From positions 1-46,571 of the forward strand of contig JADHUQ010000001.1 in NCBI GenBank assembly GCA_016784425.1: a stretch of 46,571 nucleotides of DNA, given 5' to 3'. Position 1 is the first letter of the stretch. Each line of letters opens with the position of its first letter. The notes beneath the pieces are model-generated. The model saw only the letters and a list, made by a program, of their open reading frames with translations. It did not search any database and had not been told where the DNA came from. The position numbers and the translations under genes are program-made. Shown here one piece after another: positions 16,132-23,929 of this stretch. The stretch is from Candidatus Delongbacteria bacterium (GTDB taxonomy: Bacteria > CAIWAD01 > BS150m-G50).

Positions 16132-16905
16132 ATGCTGTACTTTATAACACACCCGGGCACCATCCTGGTGGCAATCATTGTTTTGTTTCTTCTGGCAAGT
16201 GCGATCCGCGTGCTGCGGGAGTATGAGCGCGCTGTAGTCTTTCGGCTGGGTCGGCTAATCAATGTCAAAGGTCCCGGACTGATCCTGCTGATTCCTGTCA
16301 TCGATCGTATGGTCCGGATCAGCCTGCGTATGGTGGTGATGGATGTACCACCGCAGGATGTTATCACCCGTGACAACGTATCGGTATCGGTTAATGCTGT
16401 CCTCTATTTTCGGGTGGTCGACGCTTCCAGGGCGGTTGTCGATGTGGAGAATTATCTGATGGCGACATCCCAGTTAGCTCAGACAACACTGCGCAGTATT
16501 CTGGGCCAATCTGAACTGGACGAACTGCTTGCGGAAAGGGATAAGATTAACCTGGAGCTGCAGAAACTGATCGACGCCCAGACCGACCCCTGGGGCATCA
16601 AGGTGTCGATGGTGGAGGTAAAGCATATCGACCTGCCACAGGAGATGCAACGGGCGATGGCCAAACAGGCGGAAGCGGAGCGGGAGCGCCGGGCCAAGGT
16701 GATCGCTGCAGAGGGGGAGTACCAGGCGGCGCAACGCCTGCAGGATGCTGCCACCATTATCTCCACTCACCCGGAAGCGCTGCAGCTGCGCTATCTGCAG
16801 ACTCTGACCGAAGTGGCTTCGGAGAACAATTCAACCCTCATCTTCCCGGTACCGATCGATCTGTTTGCACCGTTTATCAAGAAGCGAGAAGAGATGAACA
16901 CCTAG
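16132..16905 (+). CDS. SPFH/stomatin-like slipin
   Basis: A 257-residue slipin. One N-terminal membrane helix (about 8-24), then the SPFH domain starting REYERAVVFRLGRLINVKGPGL with VPPQDVITRDNVSVSVNAVLYFRV and the ending VEVKHIDLPQEMQRAMAKQAEAERERRAKVI, then a coiled coil with LRYLQTL. Slipins oligomerise in the membrane and form microdomains. Placed behind NfeD, it is likely the partner or substrate of that protease. The ribosome binding site is AAGGAGAG. The terminator at 16933-16956 ends the pair. Confidence 0.94.
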   Translation: MLYFITHPGTILVAIIVLFLLASAIRVLREYERAVVFRLGRLINVKGPGLILLIPVIDRMVRISLRMVVMDVPPQDVITRDNVSVSVNAVLYFRVVDASRAVVDVENYLMATSQLAQTTLRSILGQSELDELLAERDKINLELQKLIDAQTDPWGIKVSMVEVKHIDLPQEMQRAMAKQAEAERERRAKVIAAEGEYQAAQRLQDAATIISTHPEALQLRYLQTLTEVASENNSTLIFPVPIDLFAPFIKKREEMNT

Positions 16906-16932
16906 CCAATAACTCTTCAGGTCTGAATAAAG

Positions 16933-16956
16933 GGGCGGTTGTTTCCGTCCTTTTTT
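16933..16956 (+). terminator. Rho-independent terminator after slipin gene
   Basis: GGGCGG (16933-16938), TTGTTT loop, CCGTCC (16945-16950) with one G.U, then six T. Confidence 0.75.
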
Positions 16957-17065
16957 ATAAATGCGGGTAAAACATCTATCTTGCGCTATTGGGTTCTGAA
17001 ATTTCTCTGTCATCAATTAATATACAGTTATCATTTACCCCCTTCCCCTAGCAAGGAACAGAACT

Positions 17066-19204
17066 ATGAATTGTATTCCCGGGGTCGGATGGTGGCGACG
17101 GGCTCTACTCCTGTCAGCAGCCCTCTTGACTTTAGTTTGCAGAGGAGAACTGGTGACAGCTCAACAAACACCGCCGGATGCACAACAGGTACGACACCTG
17201 AATCTGTATCATGGCGAAGAGGTAATAGACAATTATCACTGGTTACGTGATCGCGATAACCCCGCCACCATCGCCTATCTCGAGGAGGAGAACTCCTTTA
17301 CAGCAGCTGCAATGGCACACACAGAAAAACTGCAGGATGAGCTGTATCACGAAATGCGGGGTCGTATCAAGGAAACAGATCTCTCTGTACCGATGCTGAT
17401 AGATGGCTACTACTATTACAGCCGCACCGAACAGGACAAGCAGTACGGAATCAATTGCCGGCGTCGTGGTAGCATGGAAGCACCGGAAGATATCCTGCTG
17501 GATGAGAATGAGCTGGCGGAGGGTCTGGAGTATTGTGACGTGGGGATTTACCAGATCAGCCCCGACAACAACCTGTTGGCCTTCTCGGTAGATACCCAGG
17601 GGGATGAGATCTATCAGTTACGGGTCAAGGATTTGCGTACCGGTGAAATGGTTGCCGACCGGCTGGAAAATGTCGATGATGCCGCCTGGTCCACCGACAA
17701 CACCACACTATTCTATACTACCCTGGATGCAGCACACCGGCCGGATAAACTGTATCGTCACAGTCTGGGTCAACCGGTTGCGCAGGATGTGCTGGTGTAT
17801 CACGAAAAAGACGAGCGATACTACGCGGGCATATTTCTTACCAAAAGTAAAGACTACCTCATATTGACCCTGGGTAGCAATATCACCTCTGAAGCTCATT
17901 ACCTCAGGGCGGCCGATCCGTTGGGTGATTTCCGTGTGATTGAGCCCCGTCAGCAGGGAGTCGAATACTCCGTATCACACCATGACGATTATTTCTACAT
18001 CGTGACCAATCTGGATGCCATCAATTTCAGGCTTGTACGCTCAAATGTCTCACGCCCCGGATTACAGGACGCGACCGAGATCATCCCCCACCGGCCACAG
18101 GTAATGCTGGATTACATCAGCGTTTTCAGAGATTTCCTGGTCACTTATACCCGAGAGGGGGGCTTCCGTAAAATCCGGGTTTATAATCTGGCGGATGGCA
18201 CCAACCACGAGGTTCAGTTTCCAGAGGGGGAGCCGGTCTATTCCGGAGGCAGCGGCGGTAACCCGGACTTTAACACACAGATACTGAGGTTGTATTACAC
18301 ATCCATGGTGATTCCCTCCAGTATCTACGATTACGATATGATCGCGCGAAGCTGGGTGCTGCAAAAACGCCAGGAGGTAATGGGTGGTTATTCACCGCAG
18401 GACTACAGCACGGAACTGATTTACGCCCGGGCCGGTGATGGAACCTCTATACCGGTTTCACTGGTCTATCGCGATGGTGTCCGCACCAACGGACCTGCAC
18501 CGCTCTATCTGACCGGGTACGGAGCCTATGGCAGCAGCTCAGACCCCTATTTCTCAACCAATCGGCTGAGCCTGCTGGACCGGGGTTTTATCTATGCCAT
18601 CGCCCATGTACGTGGCGGGGGTGAGATGGGGCGCGCCTGGTATGAAGCGGGCAAGTTCCTGCAGAAAAAAAATACCTTCAGCGATTTCATCGCCTGTACT
18701 GAGCATTTGCTGGCGGAAAAATACACCACCAGTGATCGACTGGCAATATGGGGTGGCAGCGCAGGTGGGCTTCTGATGGGAGCTGTTGTCAACGAGCGCC
18801 CGGACTTGTATCACGCAGTGGTGGCTGATGTACCCTTTGTCGATGTTATAAACACCATGATGGATCCAACGGTTCCACTGACGGTTATTGAGTACGAAGA
18901 GTGGGGGAATCCCGCTGACCCGGCATACTATGAGTATATCAGATCCTATTCCCCTTACGAAAATACCCGGGCCCAGGCGTACCCCCATCTGCTCATAACC
19001 GCTGGATTGAACGACCCCCGGGTTGGGTACTGGGAACCGGCCAAGTGGATAGCCCGGTTGCGCGATAGAAGCACCAGCGACAACCGGCTGCTTTTGCGCA
19101 CTCAGATGGGCTCAGGCCACGGTGGCGCTTCCGGACGCTACGACTATCTCAAAGAGATAGCGTTTGAGTTTGCCTTTGTACTGGATGTCATGGGTATGCA
19201 ATAG
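17066..19204 (+). CDS. S9 family oligopeptidase (oligopeptidase B / prolyl oligopeptidase type), exported
   Basis: A 712-residue serine oligopeptidase. An N-terminal signal-like segment (WWRRALLLSAALLTL, cleavage near VTAQQ) suggests export to the periplasm. The beta-propeller runs from about 35 to 430 (first motif NYHWLRD) and the alpha/beta hydrolase domain from about 440. Catalytic Ser sits in WGGSAGGLL near residue 565, Asp in LNDPRVGYWEP near 649, His in GSGHGGASGRY near 685. The PtrB-like motifs YGAYG, ARGGGEMGRAWYEAGK-type and VPFVDVINTMMDPT-type are present, which fits oligopeptidase B more closely than true prolyl oligopeptidase. Start ATG follows AAGGAAC. Single gene between two terminator/promoter regions. 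Confidence 0.9.
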   Translation: MNCIPGVGWWRRALLLSAALLTLVCRGELVTAQQTPPDAQQVRHLNLYHGEEVIDNYHWLRDRDNPATIAYLEEENSFTAAAMAHTEKLQDELYHEMRGRIKETDLSVPMLIDGYYYYSRTEQDKQYGINCRRRGSMEAPEDILLDENELAEGLEYCDVGIYQISPDNNLLAFSVDTQGDEIYQLRVKDLRTGEMVADRLENVDDAAWSTDNTTLFYTTLDAAHRPDKLYRHSLGQPVAQDVLVYHEKDERYYAGIFLTKSKDYLILTLGSNITSEAHYLRAADPLGDFRVIEPRQQGVEYSVSHHDDYFYIVTNLDAINFRLVRSNVSRPGLQDATEIIPHRPQVMLDYISVFRDFLVTYTREGGFRKIRVYNLADGTNHEVQFPEGEPVYSGGSGGNPDFNTQILRLYYTSMVIPSSIYDYDMIARSWVLQKRQEVMGGYSPQDYSTELIYARAGDGTSIPVSLVYRDGVRTNGPAPLYLTGYGAYGSSSDPYFSTNRLSLLDRGFIYAIAHVRGGGEMGRAWYEAGKFLQKKNTFSDFIACTEHLLAEKYTTSDRLAIWGGSAGGLLMGAVVNERPDLYHAVVADVPFVDVINTMMDPTVPLTVIEYEEWGNPADPAYYEYIRSYSPYENTRAQAYPHLLITAGLNDPRVGYWEPAKWIARLRDRSTSDNRLLLRTQMGSGHGGASGRYDYLKEIAFEFAFVLDVMGMQ

Positions 19205-19268
19205 CGGTTGCAGACGATGCCTGTCGGGGGAAAACGTTCAGGAAAACCCCTTTGCAGGGTATCCTTGC

Positions 19269-19297
19269 TTGACTTGTTCCTCTTGAAGTGCTATTAT
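19269..19297 (+). promoter_or_regulatory. Strong sigma-70 promoter of the ABC exporter leader
   Basis: TTGACT (19269-19274), exactly 17 bases, TATTAT (19292-19297). It is the best sigma-70 match in the window. Predicted start near 19304. Confidence 0.8.
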
Positions 19298-19353
19298 GCA
19301 GCACCAAATGAGAGCCCTTCACCATGGGGCAAGCGCTTAAAAGGGAGATGTCC

Positions 19354-19437
19354 ATGCATTTCGACATTAGAATATTCCCGAACGGACTGCTGGCAGTCCG
19401 GTTGCGTTCGTGGTGCAAGGCGCTCATTTTTCGCTGA
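19354..19437 (+). CDS. 27-residue leader peptide upstream of ABC exporter
   Basis: ATG at 19354 is preceded by AAGGGAG with a six-base spacer, an excellent ribosome binding site. The frame encodes 27 residues (begins MHFDIRIF, ends ALIFR) and stops at TGA 19435-19437, inside the GCTGA/TCAGC hairpin and 22 bases before the terminator stem. An in-frame ATG two codons earlier has no usable spacer. The peptide has four Arg, one Lys, Trp and Cys and is not similar to anything I know. The ORF overlaps all hairpins that compete with the terminator, so its translation must change their folding. Inferred role: sensing ribosome stalling, as known for some drug-exporter leaders. Confidence 0.55.
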   Translation: MHFDIRIFPNGLLAVRLRSWCKALIFR

Positions 19438-19459
19438 CGAGAATCAGCATAGTTTTTGC

Positions 19460-19495
19460 GGCCACGGAACCGACCTAATCCGTGGCCTTTTTTTT
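19460..19495 (+). terminator. Rho-independent terminator in the exporter leader
   Basis: GGCCACGG (19460-19467) and CCGTGGCC (19480-19487) with a 12-base loop, then eight T. Lies 55 bases before the exporter start codon. Confidence 0.85.
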
Positions 19496-19505
19496 GGGGG
19501 TCGCG

Positions 19506-19531
19506 GGATCTGAATTCGCGATCCTTTTTTT
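19506..19531 (+). terminator. Second terminator-like hairpin
   Basis: GGATC (19506-19510) with GATCC (19520-19524), then seven T. Weaker than the first; TCGCG/CGCGA (19501-19521) is an overlapping alternative stem. Confidence 0.5.
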
Positions 19532-19549
19532 GTCTCTCAGGGAGCTGAT

Positions 19550-21400
19550 GTGTGTAAGACCAACAAAAACCAACCAATTACCAAAGGCAGACTGAGCCAT
19601 CTCTGGCAGCTGATGCAAGGTAAACGCAATTTCTACGTCGGAGCTATCAGCGCCGAAACAATGGCGACCGGTTTCGCTTTTCTGGTACCACTCGTGATTC
19701 GTTTTGCCATAGACTCGGTAATCGGCGAAGAACCCTTCCATCTACCGGGACCATTATCCGGTTTCGTTCAGGAGTTAGGCGGGAGAACCGGACTGCAAGA
19801 CAGGCTCTGGTTGCTGGCGGCGGTCATCGTGATCCTCGTCTTCTTGCAGGGTTTTTTCACCTATTTCAAGGGACGCTGGGCAGCCTCCGCCTCAGAATCG
19901 ATTATCAAACGACTGCGTGAACGTCTCTATAACCACTTGCAGTACCTGCCGTTTGCCTACCACGCTCGGGCGGAAACCGGTGATCTTGTACAACGCTGTA
20001 CATCCGATGTGGAAACCATCCGTCGTTTTCTGGCGGTTCAGGTAGTTGAGATGGGACGCGCCGTTATCATGCTGAGCATGATGATACCGATCATGTGGCA
20101 TCTCGATCCTCAGTTAACGCTGGTGGCAATGATCAGCATACCTTTGCTGCTGTTGTTCGCCTACCTGTTTTTCCGCTGGGTAAAAAGCGCCTTCCAGAAA
20201 GCGGATGAAGCTGAGGGAGCCCTGTCAGCGGTACTGCAGGAGAACCTGACCGGTATCAGGGTCGTGCGCGCTTTCGCCAGGCAGGAACATGAAATTGGCA
20301 AATTTGAAGATCGCAATTCACGTTTGCGAGATCACTGGACCAGGCTGCTGCGCCTGCTGGCCTGGTATTGGTCGGTATCCGATTTCCTGGTTATGACCCA
20401 GGTAGCTGCGGTACTGGTGGTTGGAACGATATGGGCCGCCGACGGTGCTATCACCCTGGGTACACTGGTGGTATTTGTTACCTACGAGAGCATGCTACTC
20501 TATCCCGTGCGCCAGATGGGACGCGTACTTACCGATCTGGGTAAGGCTTTCGTTTCCCTGGGGCGCATCCGGCAGATCCTGCAGGAGCCCCGCGAGGATG
20601 ATGCAACCATGGATCAACAGGTTCTCGGTGTGCGATTACAGGGCCGGATTGAGTTCCGTAACCTCACCTTCGGATATGAGCCGGAAAAACCGATCCTGCA
20701 TGAAATAAGCTTCCAGGTTGCAGCAGGGCAGACGGTGGCCATTCTCGGTCCAACCGGTTCCGGTAAATCGACCCTCGTCAACCTCCTGCCCCGGCTGTAT
20801 GACTATGACAACGGGTCTATCCTGGTTGATGGCAGGGAGCTGAGGGATTATCCCCGAAGTGAGATTCGACGACAAACCGGGATTGTACTGCAGGAGCCTT
20901 TTCTCTACTCCGGCTCCCTGAGGGAAAATCTCCGTTCCGGTCGGCAGGAAGCCGGTGACAAAGAGCTGTTCGAGGCTACGCAGACCGCTGCTATCCACGA
21001 TGTTATTCTCTCATTCGAGAAAGGCTACGACACGCTGGTGGGTGAGCGGGGTGTGACCCTGTCCGGTGGCCAGAAACAAAGGGTGGCCATTGCCAGGGCT
21101 ATCCTGCTGGATCCGGCGATCCTGGTCCTCGACGATTCACTTTCCGCAATTGATGCGGAGACGGAGATGCGAATACAGGAAGCGTTGCGCAACCGGCATG
21201 GTCGGGCCACAACCTTCGTCATTGCTCATCGACTGAGCACCGTACAGCAGGCCGATTTGATTCTAGTCCTGGAGGAGGGTCGTATCAGCCAGTCCGGTAC
21301 ACATGAACAACTAGTTGCCAGCGAGGGCCTTTATCAGCGCCTCTGGCAGATTCAGAACGGTACGGAACCGCTCAAGGAGTCATTGAGGAGGGAATCATGA
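19550..21400 (+). CDS. ABC exporter subunit with degenerate Walker B (heterodimer half 1)
   Basis: A 616-residue half-transporter with six membrane helices (about 35-330) and a C-terminal ATPase domain. Walker A is GPTGSGKST, Q-loop in GIVLQEPFL, signature LSGGQKQR, Walker B ILVLDDSLSA and H-loop IAHRLST. The catalytic Glu after Walker B is Asp, as in the non-catalytic half of heterodimeric exporters such as TM287/288 or BmrCD. The signature is canonical. Start GTG at 19550, preceded by AGGGAG with a five-base spacer; the ATG at 19548 is out of frame. Overlaps the next gene by four bases (ATGA). Expected substrates are drugs, lipids or peptides; not known here. Preceded by the attenuator-like leader. 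Confidence 0.93.
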   Translation: MCKTNKNQPITKGRLSHLWQLMQGKRNFYVGAISAETMATGFAFLVPLVIRFAIDSVIGEEPFHLPGPLSGFVQELGGRTGLQDRLWLLAAVIVILVFLQGFFTYFKGRWAASASESIIKRLRERLYNHLQYLPFAYHARAETGDLVQRCTSDVETIRRFLAVQVVEMGRAVIMLSMMIPIMWHLDPQLTLVAMISIPLLLLFAYLFFRWVKSAFQKADEAEGALSAVLQENLTGIRVVRAFARQEHEIGKFEDRNSRLRDHWTRLLRLLAWYWSVSDFLVMTQVAAVLVVGTIWAADGAITLGTLVVFVTYESMLLYPVRQMGRVLTDLGKAFVSLGRIRQILQEPREDDATMDQQVLGVRLQGRIEFRNLTFGYEPEKPILHEISFQVAAGQTVAILGPTGSGKSTLVNLLPRLYDYDNGSILVDGRELRDYPRSEIRRQTGIVLQEPFLYSGSLRENLRSGRQEAGDKELFEATQTAAIHDVILSFEKGYDTLVGERGVTLSGGQKQRVAIARAILLDPAILVLDDSLSAIDAETEMRIQEALRNRHGRATTFVIAHRLSTVQQADLILVLEEGRISQSGTHEQLVASEGLYQRLWQIQNGTEPLKESLRRES

Positions 21401-23253
21401 CCTACAGCACACTCCAGGAAGAGGAGTACACCAAGCGCTTTGATCTCAACCTCTGGCGTCAGGCACTCCGTTTCGTGAAGCCTTATCGCCGGGAAGTTAT
21501 CGCCCTGATCGCAGTTATGGTCGGCGTGGCAGTACTGGAGGCTATCCCCCCGTTCCTGACCCGACAGGCGATCGATCTTTTCGTCGTACCGGGGCAGCTG
21601 GATGGCCTGGGCTGGTTCCTCGCCATCTATGGGGCCATTGTGATCCTGATGGGTCTGGGTATCTGGCTCTTGATCGTACTGGCGGGTAAGATTGATGTGT
21701 GGGTCTGTTATGATATCAGACGTGCAGGTTTTAAAAGGTTGCAGGAGCTGGATTTCTCCTACTATGACCGCACACCGGTGGGCTGGTTGATGGCCCGGAT
21801 GGTGTCCGATACCGAGCGGTTGGCTGAAACAGTCGCCTGGGGATTGGTGGACATGGTCTGGGGTGTCTCGATGATGACCGTCATCATCGGAGTTATGCTC
21901 TACTTGAACTGGTGGCTGGCGTTGATCGTGCTGACTGTCGTACCGCCGCTGGTCTGGGTGAGTGCGTTTTTTCAGAAGCGCATTCTCAAGAGTTACCGGG
22001 AAGTGCGACGGACTAACTCCCGCATCACCGGAGCCTTCAACGAAGGCATCATGGGCGCCCGTACAACCAAAACCCTGGTGCGGGAAAGGGCAAATCTCCA
22101 ACAGTTCACCGGACTGACCGGAAAAATGTACCGCTCCTCCTTTCTGGCGGCGGTACAGTCATCGCTCTACCTGCCGCTGGTTCTGGTGCTGGGTAGTATC
22201 GGTGCCGGACTGGGGGTCTGGTTTGGCGGGAGCGGTGTGATAGCAGGAGTTGTAACTTACGGCACGCTGGTTGCCTTCATTGTCTATGTGGAGCGCTTTT
22301 TTGAACCGGTACGCGAAGTAGCCCGCATTTTCGCCGAGCTGCAGAGCGCTCAGGCGGCTGCGGAGCGGATCTTCGCCCTGTTGTCCACCGAGCCGGAAAT
22401 TGTCGACAACGATGCAGTGCGCCAGTTGATGGGAACTGCCGGTATTTATGATCCGAACCGTACAGATGCAGTGGTTGCGCCCGCGGTCTTCCCGGAAATC
22501 AAGGGTGCTGTGACTTTTGAACAGGTGGGCTTTGCCTACAAGGATGGGACCCGCGTCCTGGCCGACTTCAACCTGGAGGTTGTTCCTGGTGAAACCATCG
22601 CGCTGGTCGGAGCGACCGGCGGCGGTAAGAGTACGATTGCAAATCTGGTTTGCCGGTTTTATGAACCGACCAGTGGACGGGTCCTGATCGATGGTGTCGA
22701 CTACCGTGAACGCAGCCTGCACTGGTTGCAATCCAATCTGGGGGTAGTGTTGCAGACGCCACAACTGTTCAGTGGTACCGTGCGTGACAATATCGCTTAT
22801 GGGCGCCTGGAGGCCAGCGCTGCAGAAATTGAGCAGGCGGCGCGACAGGTGCGGGCCTGGGATTTTATCAGTGCTATGGAGCAGGGGATGGACAGTCCCG
22901 TGGGTGAAGGAGGTGGATTGCTCTCGACCGGCCAGAAGCAATTGGTCTCATTCGCGCGGGCGGTACTGGCAGATCCCCGCATTTTCGTGATGGATGAAGC
23001 CACCTCGTCAGTGGATACTGAGACCGAGCTGTTGATACAGGAAGCGCTGGACAAGTTGTTGCAGGGTCGAACCAGTTTTGTCATCGCTCACCGGTTATCA
23101 ACTATTCGTAAAGCTGACCGCATCCTGGTAGTCGAGGACGGTTGTATCACGGAAGCAGGTGATCACGAGAGCCTGATGAAGCTGGAGGGGAGATACTTCG
23201 ATCTATACACCCGGCGCTTTGAAAGGGACCGGATCAATAAGATACTGCATTGA
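21397..23253 (+). CDS. ABC exporter subunit with catalytic Walker B (heterodimer half 2)
   Basis: A 618-residue half-transporter. Membrane domain about 30-330 (six helices, starts after LNLWRQALRFVKPYRRE). ATPase domain: Walker A GATGGGKST, Q-loop GVVLQTPQL, signature LSTGQKQL, Walker B IFVMDEATSS with the catalytic Glu, and H-loop IAHRLST. The signature is altered (T for G) while Walker B is intact, the mirror image of the first subunit. Together they give one full ATP site (this Walker B with the partner LSGGQ) and one degenerate site, the mark of an obligate heterodimer. Start ATG overlaps the upstream stop, so translation is coupled. The unit ends at the terminator 23271-23299. Confidence 0.94.
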   Translation: MTYSTLQEEEYTKRFDLNLWRQALRFVKPYRREVIALIAVMVGVAVLEAIPPFLTRQAIDLFVVPGQLDGLGWFLAIYGAIVILMGLGIWLLIVLAGKIDVWVCYDIRRAGFKRLQELDFSYYDRTPVGWLMARMVSDTERLAETVAWGLVDMVWGVSMMTVIIGVMLYLNWWLALIVLTVVPPLVWVSAFFQKRILKSYREVRRTNSRITGAFNEGIMGARTTKTLVRERANLQQFTGLTGKMYRSSFLAAVQSSLYLPLVLVLGSIGAGLGVWFGGSGVIAGVVTYGTLVAFIVYVERFFEPVREVARIFAELQSAQAAAERIFALLSTEPEIVDNDAVRQLMGTAGIYDPNRTDAVVAPAVFPEIKGAVTFEQVGFAYKDGTRVLADFNLEVVPGETIALVGATGGGKSTIANLVCRFYEPTSGRVLIDGVDYRERSLHWLQSNLGVVLQTPQLFSGTVRDNIAYGRLEASAAEIEQAARQVRAWDFISAMEQGMDSPVGEGGGLLSTGQKQLVSFARAVLADPRIFVMDEATSSVDTETELLIQEALDKLLQGRTSFVIAHRLSTIRKADRILVVEDGCITEAGDHESLMKLEGRYFDLYTRRFERDRINKILH

Positions 23254-23270
23254 TGAAGAGGTTACCACAA

Positions 23271-23299
23271 AGGGGCGGGGCGCACTGCCCCTGTTTTTT
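23271..23299 (+). terminator. Rho-independent terminator of exporter operon
   Basis: AGGGGC (23271-23276) with GCCCCT (23287-23292), then G and six T. Confidence 0.8.
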
Positions 23300-23362
23300 C
23301 ATGTCTCACTCCAGCCCTGGTGACACCTCCGCAGCCAGGGTTGTTGAGAGCAGCGAGCACGA

Positions 23363-23418
23363 GTATCACATAGGCGGTAATCCAAATCGACTGATTTGGC
23401 TCTATGTTTGCATGATAC
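23363..23418. repeat. Nested inverted repeat between convergent genes
   Basis: GTATCA-CATAG (23363-23373) pairs with CTATG (23402-23406) and TGATAC (23413-23418), and encloses a perfect seven-pair hairpin CCAAATC-GACT-GATTTGG (23382-23399). No T run follows. Next to it CCCTGG/CCAGGG could form a further stem. It lies between the exporter operon and the GNAT gene, which face each other. It may be a REP-like element, an RNA end structure or a mobile remnant. Confidence 0.45.
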
Positions 23419-23481
23419 CACGACCCAGGGATCATTTTTCTGGTTTCGCTTTCACAGTTATCGCCATCAACACCACTACCC

Positions 23482-23916
23482 TCAGCGTTCGATCCTCTTC
23501 TCCATCTTCACATGTTTGATCCCGATCTCCTCGAATGGTTCACCCACCGGCTGGTATCCCAATCTGGTGTAGAACCGGTGTATCTCCCAGCGGGCGTGGC
23601 AGAAAACCGAAGTCAGACCTGCAGCAGCAGCTTCCTTTTCGAGGTGATCGACCAGCAGCCTCCCCACCCCCATTCCCTGGAATTCAGGATATACCGCCAT
23701 TTGAAACAGTTTGACAGTGGGGGGTCTTGGGTGGAAGAGCACACAACCGATAACTTTGTCGTCCAGCAAAGCCAGCAGGTGGCGTGATTCTATCTCGAAG
23801 GGAAAAAACTCCGTACCCCCGGGCATACCGAGCGGTTCCCGCAATACCTTGACCCGCAACAGTCTTTCAGACTCGTACAACGGATCGTCGCTGGTGATTT
23901 CGATGATCTGGATCAT
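23482..23916 (-). CDS. GNAT-family N-acetyltransferase
   Basis: A 144-residue GNAT protein with the acetyl-CoA motif A MAVYPEFQGMGVGRLLVDHLEKEA (R/Q-x-x-G-x-G/A as QGMGVG) and motif B GLTSVFCHARWEIHRFYTRLGYQPVG. The chain resembles the ElaA/YjcF-like group; acceptor unknown. A longer frame begins at 23964 inside hutH, but the ATG at 23916 is chosen because the fold (MIQIIEITSDDPLY) starts there and it falls 14 bases after the hutH stop. It probably forms an operon with hutH. The small CoA-binding domain gives no further clue. Confidence 0.87.
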   Translation of the reverse strand: MIQIIEITSDDPLYESERLLRVKVLREPLGMPGGTEFFPFEIESRHLLALLDDKVIGCVLFHPRPPTVKLFQMAVYPEFQGMGVGRLLVDHLEKEAAAAGLTSVFCHARWEIHRFYTRLGYQPVGEPFEEIGIKHVKMEKRIER

Positions 23917-23929
23917 AGTGCCGCTATGG

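Larger units (their letters stand above)
19304..19495 (+). ncRNA. Structured leader RNA / putative attenuator of the ABC exporter
   Basis: About 190 bases between the promoter and a terminator. A long irregular outer helix pairs AAATGAG-a-GCC-c-T-t-CACCA (19306-19324) with TGGTG-c-A-a-GGC-g-CTCATTT (19411-19429). Inside are two hairpins: GGGA/TCCC with ATGTC/GACAT (19343-19379) and CGGACTG/CAGTCCG (19383-19400) extended by GAA/TTC. A third, GCTGA/TCAGC, lies at 19433-19448. The segment GTTCGTGG (19406-19413), part of the outer helix, can instead pair with CCACGGAAC (19462-19470), the 5' arm of the terminator, which would be an antiterminator. Together with the leader ORF this fits ribosome-mediated attenuation. 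No known RNA family is recognised; 6S RNA was considered and rejected. Confidence 0.6.

Noticed and set aside
19304..19495. 6S RNA (ssrS)
   Set aside because: Size and long closing helix fit roughly, but there is no large central bubble; two hairpins, a translated-looking ORF and a position directly before an operon fit an attenuator better.
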